DNA of 64,000 bases from Gammaproteobacteria bacterium. GTDB lineage: Bacteria > Pseudomonadota > Gammaproteobacteria > S012-40. The DNA lies in contig JAOUMY010000005.1 in NCBI GenBank assembly GCA_029881255.1, positions 192,479-256,478 on the forward strand. Reading direction: 5' to 3'. Within the stretch, counting starts at the first letter, position 1, and every line of letters starts with the position of its first letter. Below are positions 46,634 through 55,972 of this stretch, piece after piece. The notes beneath the pieces are model-generated. The model was given only the letters and a program-made list of their open reading frames with translations. It did no database searches and was not told the DNA's origin. The position numbers and the translations under genes are program-made.

Positions 46634-46663
46634 GTTATACAAAGGTAAAACAATGGTTATACA
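46634..46663 (-). promoter_or_regulatory. direct repeat, candidate operator for the RHH regulator
   Basis: GTTATACA occurs twice (46634-46641 and 46656-46663), exactly 22 bases apart, so both copies face the same side of the helix. It lies 43 bases upstream of the regulator start. Ribbon-helix-helix dimers often bind such spaced repeats. Confidence 0.5.
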
Positions 46664-46792
46664 GAGTCAATTTTAGCTACCGACAGTATATCGGAATCAC
46701 CCCCATTAGTGGGCAATTAAATTACTAAGTATCAATTAGTTAGGGTGACTCAAGGGGTGTCGCTGTGAAACGGTTTTGTTATCTGCCAAAAA

Positions 46793-47770
46793 CTAGAAAC
46801 GTACACTGGCGTAACTGGCCAGTTGGCTACTGAATAGTGGGTGTTCGGGCGATGATGTCGCGATCCATTGAAGATTCTCGCGTATTCCAAACGACAATTG
46901 AGGAGAAAAACGATATTCGATGAACGCATAAGTTGAGCGCGCCCCACCGAGTGCCTTGGCGTCATTATTGACACTGCCGAACTCTTTTGCGATCTGATAT
47001 CCCAACCCAGCGCCATAAGAAAATCCATTGGCATTCATTTCGGTCTTTACAACCATATGCAGTGGAATGCGTACCCAGTGAGCACCATCTGGGGTCGCCT
47101 TGCCCGGTAATCCCCAGTTGACACCTGCCTCTAAAAATAACTGGTAGTCAAGCAAACGCGCTACACGATGCCCCAAAACAAAGTATTGTCCGTTTCCGTA
47201 ACTGCTCGACCTGGACATCAATGCCTCAGTGCCGCGACCAAAGCCTATCTGGAAATAATTCTTTGAACTCTTTCCTGGCGAAAAAATGGGAACTGCCTGG
47301 TCTAGGGATTTATATTTCCATATCCAGGATGATACCTGGCTGCTCCGCCTAGATTTACGAGTGTTAACCTCAATGAGATAGTCCCCTTTATCCCAAATCA
47401 TGGTTTCCTGCGTACGCGTATAGGAAAGCACGCCAACACCGCTGGCCAGACCGATGGCAGCGATTGGATTAGGAAGGGCAAGCAGAGCTGTCCCCACTCC
47501 CACAAAAATACTGCCGAATAGATTTCCTCGATTTTGTTTTACTTGCTTAGGTTCACCCCAAGCTGTTGTAAGATTGTCGACAGACAAACCTATTTTTTTG
47601 CTTAAGTTCGTCTTATGAAGTCTCGCGATATCGTGATACTTGCCAACCAGCTGGTCGGTCGCTAGATAGAAATCCTGATCTCTTTCAGGAATAGACATGG
47701 CGCTGGCGCTTATCGAGCATGCCAGCAAGAGCAGTCCTTTGAAGATCATCAAGATTATCGAGCGGCGCAT
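46793..47770 (-). CDS. exported protein with predicted C-terminal barrel
   Basis: A 325-residue protein with signal peptide (ISASAMS). Residues about 25-75 are polar and include TTAWGEPKQVKQ, a pattern common in small periplasmic lipoprotein-like domains of the SmpA/BamE kind; a Gly-rich hydrophobic stretch follows (LFGSIFVGVGTALLALP). The rest, about residues 165-325, alternates strands and ends SYASVRF. I recognise no family. It is convergent with nothing close by: the RHH gene starts 201 bases downstream and the OprB porin is divergent. Confidence 0.65.
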   Translation of the reverse strand: MRRSIILMIFKGLLLLACSISASAMSIPERDQDFYLATDQLVGKYHDIARLHKTNLSKKIGLSVDNLTTAWGEPKQVKQNRGNLFGSIFVGVGTALLALPNPIAAIGLASGVGVLSYTRTQETMIWDKGDYLIEVNTRKSRRSSQVSSWIWKYKSLDQAVPIFSPGKSSKNYFQIGFGRGTEALMSRSSSYGNGQYFVLGHRVARLLDYQLFLEAGVNWGLPGKATPDGAHWVRIPLHMVVKTEMNANGFSYGAGLGYQIAKEFGSVNNDAKALGGARSTYAFIEYRFSPQLSFGIRENLQWIATSSPEHPLFSSQLASYASVRF

Positions 47771-47998
47771 CCAGACTCCAGAGAGTTTTCGAAGAGCTGT
47801 TAAGTCTAGATAATTTCAATTAATACGCCATTAACGCATGCGCGTGAAGACGCCTTCGCCAACGCTTCTATTCATCCACATTTCCCACGTAAAAGGTGAC
47901 TACTTTTATCAAGTAACTGCGTGAATTACTCAAGCATCTCGCTGACACGTCCGATAGCTACAGAAGTTTATCAAGCACTATAAAAAGCGAGAGTTTTA

Positions 47999-49258
47999 AT
48001 GAAAAAGCAAATATCGAAAAAGCGTTTCGTACTTTCAGGCCTGGCGCTTTCACTTGCCATAAGCCTTAGTGCCAACGCCGAATCAATTTGGAGCCAAGAC
48101 AACCTTACTGGCAGTTGGGGAGGAGCGCGCACCAATCTGGAAAACAAGGGATATGGATTCGAATTCGCCTACGTCACCGACGTTATGTCTAACCTCAGTG
48201 GCGGTGCTGCAAAGGGAACTGAGCGACTAGATAATGTTGATCTTGTTTTCAATCTGGATGCCGGCAAAGCATTTGGCATGAACGGCGTAAGCGCTTCGTT
48301 CTACTTTATAGGCAACACCGGTGGCAGCCCAACTGATCATGTCGGTGATATGCAAGGCGTAAGCAATATTGACGCAGACAACACATTTAAATTGTACGAA
48401 GCGTGGATAGAAACAAATTTTCTGGACGATGCTTTGAGCTTTCGTCTAGGCCTTTACGATCTTAATTCTGAATTTGACGTCATGGAAACTGCGGGGCTGT
48501 TTCTCAACTCCTCGCATGGCATAGGCCCGGACTTCGCTCAGTCTGGAGAAAACGGCCCGTCTATCTTTCCAACAACTTCACTTGGTTTCCGTGCGGTGTA
48601 TAAGCTCACGCCAACAATGTATGCTCAAGGCGTGGTACTCGATGGTGTCGCCGGTGACCCAAATAATCCCAATGGCACTCAGGTAAAACTCGGTGCAAAT
48701 GACGGACTGCTGGTCTCAGGGGAAATGGGTTTTGCCACCGATCCTGAAGACAAGGGAACTGCATACACTAAGTTTGCAGTCGGAAGCTGGTACTACACGC
48801 AAAGTATGGCAACGAACTCTCTTGGTTCAGCGATTACGCCTCAAAACAATAGCGGCTACTATGCTGTTGCCGAACGAAAACTGTTTTCCGAATCCGGAAG
48901 CGGCGAACAAGGTCTCTCTGGATTTGCACGCTTCGGCATGGCTAACGACTCATTAAATGCTATCGACTACTACTATAGCGTTGGTTTTGTTTACTCTGGA
49001 CTGATTCCCGGCCGTAACAAGGATCAGTTTGGTTTTGCTGTAGCAAATGCACATACGAGTCAACTCGTATATGACGCATTGTCTGCCTCCAGCTTCAACC
49101 CTTCAGGTCAGGAAACCAATATCGAAGTCACTTACCGTTTGGAACTTACGCCGTGGATGGTCGTTCAGCCCGACCTGCAGTACGTCGTCACGCCTAGCGC
49201 ACGTCAGTCAATTGCCAACGCTCTCGTCGTAGGCTCTCGATTTGAATTGGTATTTTAA
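47999..49258 (+). CDS. OprB-type carbohydrate-selective porin
   Basis: A 419-residue porin. Signal peptide to about SANAE; the mature start [35 protein letters not shown] is the OprB-family signature, and the protein ends SRFELVF with a terminal Phe. [30 protein letters not shown] and [17 protein letters not shown]-like segments are also typical. Substrates of the family include glucose and other sugars. A chemoreceptor gene follows after 23 bases, so the two are probably co-transcribed. The ribosome site is weak. Confidence 0.9.
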   Translation: MKKQISKKRFVLSGLALSLAISLSANAESIWSQDNLTGSWGGARTNLENKGYGFEFAYVTDVMSNLSGGAAKGTERLDNVDLVFNLDAGKAFGMNGVSASFYFIGNTGGSPTDHVGDMQGVSNIDADNTFKLYEAWIETNFLDDALSFRLGLYDLNSEFDVMETAGLFLNSSHGIGPDFAQSGENGPSIFPTTSLGFRAVYKLTPTMYAQGVVLDGVAGDPNNPNGTQVKLGANDGLLVSGEMGFATDPEDKGTAYTKFAVGSWYYTQSMATNSLGSAITPQNNSGYYAVAERKLFSESGSGEQGLSGFARFGMANDSLNAIDYYYSVGFVYSGLIPGRNKDQFGFAVANAHTSQLVYDALSASSFNPSGQETNIEVTYRLELTPWMVVQPDLQYVVTPSARQSIANALVVGSRFELVF

Positions 49259-49281
49259 CTAGCAAAATATATGGAGCAAGA

Positions 49282-51225
49282 ATGAGCAGTTCTCTGAGCA
49301 AGTTCAGTCTGCTCAGCATCAAGGCAAAACTGATTAGCAGTTTTGCCTTTGTTGCTGTTCTCGTCGTTGCCGCCGGTATTTCAGGCTTTGTCGGTACGCA
49401 GCGTTTGTCCAACTCACTTGACTTTGTCACAGGGCCCGCATGGGATGCAGCCGACGGCTCGATGGAAGGAAGCATAGGCACACAGCAAATGATGCTTGCC
49501 GTAGAAAAAATCATCTTACTTTCCTCTAGCCGAAACGCAAATGATCCCGAGATTCTCAAATATAAAAAGCTACTCAAAGAAGGCGAAGTTACCGCAAACG
49601 AATCTATCCAACGCATGATATCGTCTGGTTTAATCCCTGATGATCAAGTCCGGCAGGTCAAATCAGGGCAAGCCAGCTATAACAAAAATATCGAAGAGAT
49701 GATGCGAGCTCATGACGTCTACGCGCAAGCACACCATAATCTTGCGGCTGGTTTTCGTGATTTTCAAAATTTCATGGGGCTAGCCGAGGAGTATGGAGAC
49801 GGGCAAGTCGAAGCCTTACGTCGCCAACCTAATCGCGCTCTCAGTTGGAAAGGCGGACTAGCGGAGAAATGGAGTGCCGCAGATGGCGCTATGGAATCTC
49901 AAATAGCACTCTTACAACGGCAGTACTATTACCAACGCCTGGCGGCATACGAGCCACCGGATGAAATATTACCCAAACTCAGTGACACATTAAAATGGTT
50001 GCAGGAAACCACTGGCGAATTAACAGGACTAAGTGCCTTCCGCGCAACTGTCAACGAAGGGCCACACAAGGGTCAGCGATACAACACTATTATAAAAAAA
50101 TACATGTCGCAGCACGAAACCGAGTTTACTCAGGCTGTTCAGAGTTTCCTGTCATTTAGTGAAGCGAGAAAACGTTATACGGAAGTAGCATCTGAATATT
50201 TAGATCTTTTGGAAACGGTTGAATCTTCTGGCGATGCTGCTGTGGAAAACGAAACCGGTGCAATTGCAACAACGAAGGCCGCAGTCCTTTCTATTTTGCT
50301 AACCGTTGTTGTTGCCAGCGTGGCGCTTTCCGTTGTTCTAGGCTTGCTCATCACCAGAGCGATAGTCCTGCCACTGAATACGGCTGTTGAGGTTGCGAAT
50401 GCCATTGCAGAAGGCGATCTTACCCGTATTATAGAAGTGAATTCCACTGATGAAACCGGCCAAATGTTGAAGTCGATGAGTTTAATGCAGGAACGCTTGT
50501 CAGATATTTTCAAACAAGCCATCGACACGTCAACATCACTCGCGGATGCGGCGGAACAGGTAGCCAGTTCTTCTCAGAACCTGAGCTCTGGTGCCAGTGA
50601 ACAGGCTGCCAGCTTGGAAGAGACAACGGCTAGTTTAGAAGAGATGGGCTCTACTATTGACCAAAACGCGGATAATGCACGTGAAACAGAAGCCATCGCA
50701 ACAACATCTTCTGACCGCGCCGAGGCTAGTGGAAAAGTAGTCATTGAAACTGTCGGCGCCATGCGAGACATCACCGACAAAATCACGATGGTGGAGGACA
50801 TCGCCTACAAGACCAATCTGTTGGCGCTTAACGCGGCCATAGAGGCTGCACGCGCGGGTGAACATGGAAAAGGATTTGCCGTCGTAGCGGATGAGGTTAG
50901 AAAGCTTGCCGAGCGCAGTCAATCAATTGCAGAGGAAATCGGACAACTCTCTCATCAGAGTCTGCGTATCGCTGAAGGTGCAGGGAATTCTATTAGTGAA
51001 CTGGTACCCGACATCAAACGTACTGCGTCATTGGTTCAAGAAATTGCAGCCGCTTCATCGGAACAAGCCAGTGGCATACAACAGGTTAATACTGCGGTCC
51101 GACAACTAGATTCCGTTGCACAGCAGAACTCGGCATCATCAGAGGAGTTAAGCGCTACGGCGGAGGAAATGCAAACTCAGGCTAGTGATCTGAAGAAGCT
51201 AATTGACTACTTCCGAGTGGCTTGA
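49282..51225 (+). CDS. methyl-accepting chemotaxis protein
   Basis: A 647-residue receptor: helix 1 at about 16-38, a helical periplasmic sensor to about 335, helix 2 at about 335-360, a HAMP domain (about 362-415) and the cytoplasmic signalling rod. The hairpin tip is [42 protein letters not shown], near-perfect to the family consensus. The sensor resembles helical 'TarH/4HB or HBM' bundles; no PAS or Cache domain is visible. GGAGC lies before the ATG. Coupling to OprB suggests sensing of a solute that the porin admits. Confidence 0.95.
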   Translation: MSSSLSKFSLLSIKAKLISSFAFVAVLVVAAGISGFVGTQRLSNSLDFVTGPAWDAADGSMEGSIGTQQMMLAVEKIILLSSSRNANDPEILKYKKLLKEGEVTANESIQRMISSGLIPDDQVRQVKSGQASYNKNIEEMMRAHDVYAQAHHNLAAGFRDFQNFMGLAEEYGDGQVEALRRQPNRALSWKGGLAEKWSAADGAMESQIALLQRQYYYQRLAAYEPPDEILPKLSDTLKWLQETTGELTGLSAFRATVNEGPHKGQRYNTIIKKYMSQHETEFTQAVQSFLSFSEARKRYTEVASEYLDLLETVESSGDAAVENETGAIATTKAAVLSILLTVVVASVALSVVLGLLITRAIVLPLNTAVEVANAIAEGDLTRIIEVNSTDETGQMLKSMSLMQERLSDIFKQAIDTSTSLADAAEQVASSSQNLSSGASEQAASLEETTASLEEMGSTIDQNADNARETEAIATTSSDRAEASGKVVIETVGAMRDITDKITMVEDIAYKTNLLALNAAIEAARAGEHGKGFAVVADEVRKLAERSQSIAEEIGQLSHQSLRIAEGAGNSISELVPDIKRTASLVQEIAAASSEQASGIQQVNTAVRQLDSVAQQNSASSEELSATAEEMQTQASDLKKLIDYFRVA

Positions 51226-51236
51226 CAAACACAAGT

Positions 51237-51263
51237 AAAAAAAGCGGCTCTTGCGAGCCGCTT
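51237..51263 (-). terminator. terminator of the lipoprotein gene
   Basis: AAGCGGCTC and GAGCCGCTT form a nine-base-pair stem with loop TTGC; on the minus strand it is followed by seven T residues. It lies five bases past the lipoprotein stop at 51268 and may also attenuate the chemoreceptor transcript. Confidence 0.85.
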
Positions 51264-51267
51264 GCTG

Positions 51268-53127
51268 TTACTCCAGAATGACTCTTACTCGCGTTGCATC
51301 TAATCTCGCAGACTGATCATCATACTGCCCTACCGCACTCAAGCTTCGAATATACGTTGTCTGTTGAGATAGTCTCAGTTCGAGATCCGTTACAAACTCC
51401 TCAAATCGCGTGTGTACTGTACGTGTCTGTCCTTCAACAATCGCCCACAACCCACGTTCTTCATCGACTGGAACTATGTTAGGAGCCGCCGTAGTGTCTA
51501 ACAAATCGGTTCGATTGCCGTTTCTCACAACATGGTGAAATTTACCATTACCAACCATATTCAATGTAATTCCCTGCGCAGAAAATTCAGATATCGCATT
51601 GTCCGATGAAGGAAGCCAGTTACTCACCAAAATCGCCCTAACTTTCGCGACATCGACGACGGATACCGCTTCGAAATCAGCAGGCGCACTAGCAAATGGC
51701 GTTACAAAGCCCCTGACCTTAACTGGTGAACCAGTAGAAATTGATGCAACATCAAGCGCGCCACTATTGATCTCATAGTTCTGTGGATCTGCATCGTTTG
51801 CTGCGTCGATACCGGTTCCCGCGAAATCGAACGCTTCAATTCGACGGTGATTAATGGCTTGTACGTCCATCACCAATGCATAACGACTACTTGTGTTTTC
51901 TACTCTCGTACCATGAACGTCGGTGTAGTGCAACGCAACACGCCCTAGGCTGGCATCAAGTGAAAGTCCCGCTGTACTGCTATCGCCAACTGTTCCTATA
52001 GCCACAATGCGCTGACCAATGGAGATATCATCGATCAAAAAGTCCTCATGTGAACCTTGCTTGTGTACGCGAGTAGTCTCCGCAATTACGACGTCAACCC
52101 TGTCATTGAATACAACGGTACCACCTGCACGTATGAGTGTTGCGCCCTTTACCGTTAAGAGATTGCCAACACGTCCGACTACGCTACCTTGTACAACATC
52201 AAGCTCTCCGCCAGGTACGCTGTTACCCGCCTTAACTTCAGTCGCCATGAATTTGCGTTCTTTTAGATTGAGATCACCTTTGACGACTACAGCAGATAAT
52301 ACCGGAAGCGCATCCAAGGCACTTATTCCTTCCTCACCCGCATAATTTTCGCCATTGATATCGAACGTGGTCGTTGTGGCAACAGAAACTGTCACGCCAC
52401 CAAAGCCGTGGTCTTTGTCGAGCTTGTGATGAAAAGGACGCATGAAAACGTCGAACGTATTGTTAACAACATCGACTTTGTTCAAAACACCACGCAGACG
52501 ATGGGCTTTAGATGTCTGAGGATCCAGATCAGCGATAAGAACGGGTTCGACGGTCAATGCCACGGGTGTACCAGCACTATCATACTCGATGCTATGCGAG
52601 GCCTTTAGATCAAAATCCAGGCTCAAGTGTGCCGGAACGCCCGGAAATATGCGTAAAGGCTTGTCTCGATCGAGATCAACTTTCACCTTCCACTCAGTAA
52701 CAGGATTGTTGCTACTGTCACGTATATCACTAACAAGTACCGCATCTCCGTTGATGTCTTCAACTCGAATTTCCGCATTGCTATAATCCAGTGTCATCGT
52801 GGCGCTGGTGTAATCACCAGAACCAATTCTTGCTGCGGTTACTAATTCCGTCATGTCGACATATTGTGAAAAATCAATACGTGTCTTAACGGGAAGGGTT
52901 TCGACAACCGAACCATCCCGCTTGGTAAGCGTAATGGAATTCACATCGACATCGTAAAGGGAAAAGTCACCTTGGGCATCGGTAATAGCGATATATACTT
53001 CACCTACTTCTTCAGCAATCTTGTTGGAAAAGCGATCTGCCAAATTCAGCTGGCAGCTTGAAAGTATGCCCGCCAGTAGCAGCGCCCCAAACTTCAATAA
53101 TCGTTTTCTTAATGTAACGAACTTCAT
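51268..53127 (-). CDS. lipoprotein with DUF4382-like and repeated DUF5666-like domains
   Basis: A 619-residue lipoprotein (lipobox LLLAGILSSC, Cys25). Residues about 40-210 look like DUF4382 (GEVYIAITDAQGDFSLYDVDVNSITLTKRDG, KTRIDFSQYVDMTELVTAARIGSGDYTS). The rest holds beta-rich repeats with the theme VVKGDLNLKERKFMATEVK, VKVRGFVTPFASAPADFEAV, typical of DUF5666-like units. The cellular role is unknown; probably outer membrane surface or periplasm. AGGAGAG precedes the ATG. The gene is under the same promoter-like element as the ECF sigma operon, so it is a likely member of its regulon. Confidence 0.85.
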   Translation of the reverse strand: MKFVTLRKRLLKFGALLLAGILSSCQLNLADRFSNKIAEEVGEVYIAITDAQGDFSLYDVDVNSITLTKRDGSVVETLPVKTRIDFSQYVDMTELVTAARIGSGDYTSATMTLDYSNAEIRVEDINGDAVLVSDIRDSSNNPVTEWKVKVDLDRDKPLRIFPGVPAHLSLDFDLKASHSIEYDSAGTPVALTVEPVLIADLDPQTSKAHRLRGVLNKVDVVNNTFDVFMRPFHHKLDKDHGFGGVTVSVATTTTFDINGENYAGEEGISALDALPVLSAVVVKGDLNLKERKFMATEVKAGNSVPGGELDVVQGSVVGRVGNLLTVKGATLIRAGGTVVFNDRVDVVIAETTRVHKQGSHEDFLIDDISIGQRIVAIGTVGDSSTAGLSLDASLGRVALHYTDVHGTRVENTSSRYALVMDVQAINHRRIEAFDFAGTGIDAANDADPQNYEINSGALDVASISTGSPVKVRGFVTPFASAPADFEAVSVVDVAKVRAILVSNWLPSSDNAISEFSAQGITLNMVGNGKFHHVVRNGNRTDLLDTTAAPNIVPVDEERGLWAIVEGQTRTVHTRFEEFVTDLELRLSQQTTYIRSLSAVGQYDDQSARLDATRVRVILE

Positions 53128-53198
53128 AGCACTCTCCTATGGATTTATTTAATTCTTGCGCGTTTAATCAACCAGATTATTCAGCGCTACAAACAGGA

Positions 53199-53229
53199 CA
53201 ACGTGGAGAGTTGGGATCGGTTGACAAGA
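53199..53229 (-). promoter_or_regulatory. ECF-type promoter of the lipoprotein gene
   Basis: On the minus strand TCTTGTCAACC, then 15 bases, then CGTTG (53229 to 53199), 72 bases before the lipoprotein ATG. The arrangement of an AAC-containing -35 and a CGT-containing -10 at this spacing is that of extracytoplasmic-function sigma factor promoters. The same element stands before the ECF sigma gene at 55835-55865. Confidence 0.65.
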
Positions 53230-53245
53230 AATTTGAAATTTTTCG

Positions 53246-54115
53246 TTACCAGGAAAAACTACTTGAAACACCCATGAATTCTACTGAGGAGTCAGACGCT
53301 CGATCGTACTGCATACCTCCACTCAATTCGACATCAAAGTGTTTGTTTAGATACCATATTAGACCGAGTGTAGAGGCGTATTGGAGTTCCTGACCAATGG
53401 CCGAAACAGTCCTGGCGACATTGATTCGAAAGACGAAAGGCAAAATTTCGTATTCGCAAAAAATACTATTCGACCTTTGAATAAGACCTGAGGATAGTGA
53501 ACTCGCTTTATAGGATAGCCACTGCATAACTCTATCTGGGTCAATGACCGACAAATCACGACTATAGCGTTCTTCTTGCCAATGGGCGCCAACATTCACT
53601 AGAAACGACGTATAGTATGTCCAACTCAAATCAATTCCCATACCATATAGTTCTAACTTTTTAATACTGGGATCTTGCCACCTAACGAGAGCCTTAGTCG
53701 CTACAGAAATGCCTTTCAAGGAGGATCGCAGAGACAATTGCCAATTATCACTGTTATAGCTCAGGCTCCCGCGCAAATGCCGTGTAATCAAGGCTTCGGT
53801 GTTACCCCAACTTCCAAATTCCAAACCACTAACTAAAGGCTGGACTGGGTCGCTACTATAGCCGGTAAAAAAACTTTGCGTATTGACAAACGTTGGCGAA
53901 GAATTCTTAGTTCGCCCGGCGCCTACAAAAAAGCGATAGTCATAGGGTAGGGCCAGCTCGACATAGATCTGACTGTCTTTGGTATTTCCCGAATCGACAT
54001 TGATAAAGAGTGACGCAAAAGAAACTGGCTCTGGTGCCAATTCAGCCTCTGCATCCTGCGCCAATGCTGTAGTTCCCGCCAATACCAGCAACAGCCCTAA
54101 AATTATTGCTAACAC
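53246..54115 (-). CDS. predicted outer membrane protein of the ECF sigma cluster
   Basis: A 289-residue protein with signal peptide (VLAGTTALAQ) and a strand-rich body. The C-terminal residue is Trp (SSSFSW), which is acceptable as the aromatic end of a barrel. I recognise no family. It starts with GTG seven bases after the DUF3106 stop, so it is the last gene of the sigma operon and a candidate for the envelope function that this sigma factor guards. Confidence 0.7.
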   Translation of the reverse strand: MLAIILGLLLVLAGTTALAQDAEAELAPEPVSFASLFINVDSGNTKDSQIYVELALPYDYRFFVGAGRTKNSSPTFVNTQSFFTGYSSDPVQPLVSGLEFGSWGNTEALITRHLRGSLSYNSDNWQLSLRSSLKGISVATKALVRWQDPSIKKLELYGMGIDLSWTYYTSFLVNVGAHWQEERYSRDLSVIDPDRVMQWLSYKASSLSSGLIQRSNSIFCEYEILPFVFRINVARTVSAIGQELQYASTLGLIWYLNKHFDVELSGGMQYDRASDSSVEFMGVSSSFSW

Positions 54116-54121
54116 AACAAA

Positions 54122-54613
54122 CTATCTTTGCCTGTTCAGCATAGGACGTCGTTGTCTGGGACTAGACTGGCGCAAACGCTGTCGTATTTGTTGCCGCTGT
54201 GCCGGAGTCATGGATTGCCATTTTTGTCGAAGTTGTTGTCGCTTGCTTTCTGGTAATGTCTGAAACCACTTCGACCGCCGCTGTATTGACTGTTGCTTTT
54301 CGGCTGGCATATTCTTATATAACCTAAAACGTTCTCTTAATACTTGGCGTTCTGTCGGCGACATTTCCTGCCATTGTTGAAAACGCTGCTTAAATACCCT
54401 CTTCTGATCGCCATCCATTTTCTGCCATTGTTCTACACCTCTAATCAATCGTTGTTGTTTTTCTGCGGGGTATTGATTCCACTGTTCTTTTGCCGCACTC
54501 AACATTTTCTGGTGCGCAGGCGACAATGCCTCCCAAGGCGTGACGGTATCTTCCGCCAACAAAGGGAAACTCAAACAGATCAAAATTAGCAGGTTCACGA
54601 TTCGATTATTCAT
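54122..54613 (-). CDS. DUF3106 protein
   Basis: A 163-residue protein from the ATG at 54613; AGGA is eight bases upstream and the ATG overlaps the previous gene's last codons. A signal peptide (LLILICLSFPLLAED) precedes repeated helical units rich in Q, R, W and K: EQWNQYPAEKQQRLI, VEQWQKMDGDQKRV, FQQWQEMSPTERQVLRERF, KWQSMTPAQRQQIRQRL. This Trp/Gln repeat is characteristic of DUF3106. These Trp repeats are unlike the transporter inserts elsewhere in the window. The family is regularly found beside an ECF sigma and a DUF3619 gene. Confidence 0.88.
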   Translation of the reverse strand: MNNRIVNLLILICLSFPLLAEDTVTPWEALSPAHQKMLSAAKEQWNQYPAEKQQRLIRGVEQWQKMDGDQKRVFKQRFQQWQEMSPTERQVLRERFRLYKNMPAEKQQSIQRRSKWFQTLPESKRQQLRQKWQSMTPAQRQQIRQRLRQSSPRQRRPMLNRQR

Positions 54614-54833
54614 CACGTTTTTCCTGTTCTGCAAACTCCGAAAACTGATCGTCTTTAACATCGAGTAAGGCGAAAGGATCAACCACAGTTTGCTGGTCGC
54701 CAGTATCCCAGCTACCAATAAATTCCAGAAACGCAAGATCAGGCGCATCCTGATCGTCGTTTGCAGCGACGGGTATAAGCACTAGACTTATACAAATCCC
54801 CATTAACCAGTACCTAACCGGAATTGGCTTCAT
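54606..54833 (-). CDS. small exported protein of the ECF sigma cluster
   Basis: A 75-residue protein from the ATG at 54833, with a signal peptide (MKPIPVRYWLMGICISLVLI, then PVAAN). The mature part is acidic, with DAPDLAFLEFIGSWDT and TVVDPFALLDV. I know this layout as an unnamed companion of sigma/DUF3619/DUF3106 clusters; it has no assigned function. It starts inside the DUF3619 gene and its end overlaps DUF3106 by eight bases. Confidence 0.75.
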   Translation of the reverse strand: MKPIPVRYWLMGICISLVLIPVAANDDQDAPDLAFLEFIGSWDTGDQQTVVDPFALLDVKDDQFSEFAEQEKRDE

Positions 54834-55203
54834 CTTCCAGCCACTCATAGAATTCCAGCTCACTGTAGAATTCCAGATTTTCATGGCTACTGAGCAATTC
54901 CATATCTTCGAGCACACCTGGCTCTACCTGACTGATCCATGTACTGTTGTTCCAGACATTCCAGGTCAAAATGGCCACTACTGCGACGGCCGCCGTTGAG
55001 GCTGGTATTGCCCAGGGATGATTGCTGCTCAAGGCCATGATGTTTTGCCAAACAGCTACCGGCGTTGATTTGCCAGCTTGATTAAGCACTGCCTGACGAC
55101 GCTGATTCAAATCAGACAGGGTTTCGCCATCGAGTCCGTCCGCCTTTTCATCAAGTTGTCGTTTGACCCTGCGCAACAACTCATCTTCATCATCATGTTT
55201 CAT
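54814..55203 (-). CDS. DUF3619 membrane protein, candidate anti-sigma factor
   Basis: 129 residues from the ATG at 55203, which overlaps the sigma gene stop (ATGA). An N-terminal helical cytoplasmic part (MKHDDEDELLRRVKRQLDEKA ... LNQRRQAVLNQA) is followed by one membrane helix (about 63-84, NHPWAIPASTAAVAVVAILTW) and an acidic periplasmic end. This one-helix topology directly behind an ECF sigma gene is what a membrane anti-sigma factor would have, but no conserved zinc motif (HxxxCxxC) is present. Confidence 0.82.
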   Translation of the reverse strand: MKHDDEDELLRRVKRQLDEKADGLDGETLSDLNQRRQAVLNQAGKSTPVAVWQNIMALSSNHPWAIPASTAAVAVVAILTWNVWNNSTWISQVEPGVLEDMELLSSHENLEFYSELEFYEWLEDEANSG

Positions 55204-55802
55204 GGCCAATACCCTTCCAGTTTTTCACGCACGGTATGTATGGCGCGGGAATAATGGGTTTTAACGCTGCCTGCCGAGCATCCCATAGCCTCAGCTGTCT
55301 GTTGCACATCCAAACCTTCCCAAGCTCTCAATAGAAACGCCTGTTGTTGGCGTAACGGTAGCTCGTGCAAGACCTCATCCAGTCGCGACAATGCCTGGCT
55401 ATTGAATACGGTTCTACCCGGTTCGAAGCGAACGTCTTCAATTTCAAGCGACGGTTCCGGCTGATTGTCTTCATCTCGCGACCGACCAAACCAGCTGCCA
55501 AACCATTGTTCGACTTTACGCTTGCGGTGCCAATCGGTAATTCGATGCTGCAAGATGCGATGGAAAAGAGGCGCCCATTCTTCGTTTGGTCTTTGCGCGT
55601 AGTTGCGTGCCAGTCGCAACATCGCATCCTGCACAAGATCCAACGCATCCTCACGATTATAGGTAGCAATATAGGCCATGCGGTAGGCACGTCTTTCCAC
55701 GCCCTGAAAAAATATATTCAGCGCATTCCTGATATTTACTGTCTGAGCGCCGTCCCGGCCTTCCCCTTCCATGAGGTCGTAAGATACCGTTACTAACTGC
55801 AT
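55200..55802 (-). CDS. ECF-type sigma-70 family factor
   Basis: A 200-residue sigma factor from the ATG at 55802 (AGGA ten bases upstream). Region 2 includes EDALDLVQDAMLRLARNY (the core-binding and -10 recognition segment) and region 4 includes ELPLRQQQAFLLRAWEGLDVQQTAEAMGCSAGSVKTHYSRAIHTVREKL, an HTH. A charged linker lies between. It heads an operon of DUF3619, a small exported protein, DUF3106 and a barrel. The promoter element upstream suggests it activates its own operon. Confidence 0.95.
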   Translation of the reverse strand: MQLVTVSYDLMEGEGRDGAQTVNIRNALNIFFQGVERRAYRMAYIATYNREDALDLVQDAMLRLARNYAQRPNEEWAPLFHRILQHRITDWHRKRKVEQWFGSWFGRSRDEDNQPEPSLEIEDVRFEPGRTVFNSQALSRLDEVLHELPLRQQQAFLLRAWEGLDVQQTAEAMGCSAGSVKTHYSRAIHTVREKLEGYWP

Positions 55803-55834
55803 TTTGCGAATTCCTGTGACCACCTTAATGATAG

Positions 55835-55865
55835 CAACGGGCGAGCAGGGATTTGGTTGACAAGA
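55835..55865 (-). promoter_or_regulatory. ECF-type promoter of the sigma operon
   Basis: On the minus strand TCTTGTCAACC, then 15 bases, then CGTTG (55865 to 55835), 33 bases before the sigma ATG. The element is identical in spacing and nearly identical in sequence to the one before the lipoprotein gene, including an A/T-rich AAAAATTT tract just upstream of the -35 in both. Confidence 0.68.
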
Positions 55866-55913
55866 TTTGGAAATTTTTAGTGGGAAAAGCTAACTATTGT
55901 CCGGAGACCATAA

Positions 55914-55948
55914 CCGACCCGGACGGGCCAGTCGCCGTTCCGGATCGG
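55914..55948 (-). repeat. imperfect inverted repeat after the small peptide gene
   Basis: CCGACCCGGACGG and CCGTTCCGGATCGG pair with one mismatch and one bulge around an eight-base loop, in the span between the peptide stop (55973) and the sigma promoter. No T run follows, so it may be a weak terminator or an RNA-stabilising stem. Confidence 0.4.
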
Positions 55949-55972
55949 CTATGTTGTGCCGCTCAGGCAATC

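Noticed and set aside
53139-53393. 84-codon plus-strand frame over the ECF-type promoter
   Set aside because: It overlaps the barrel gene end on the other strand and covers the promoter element; no coding signs.
54122-54613. DUF3106 Trp/Gln repeats as a third copy of the transporter Trp-rich module
   Set aside because: The repeats are helical, regular and belong to a known family; the DWKKWQ core is absent.
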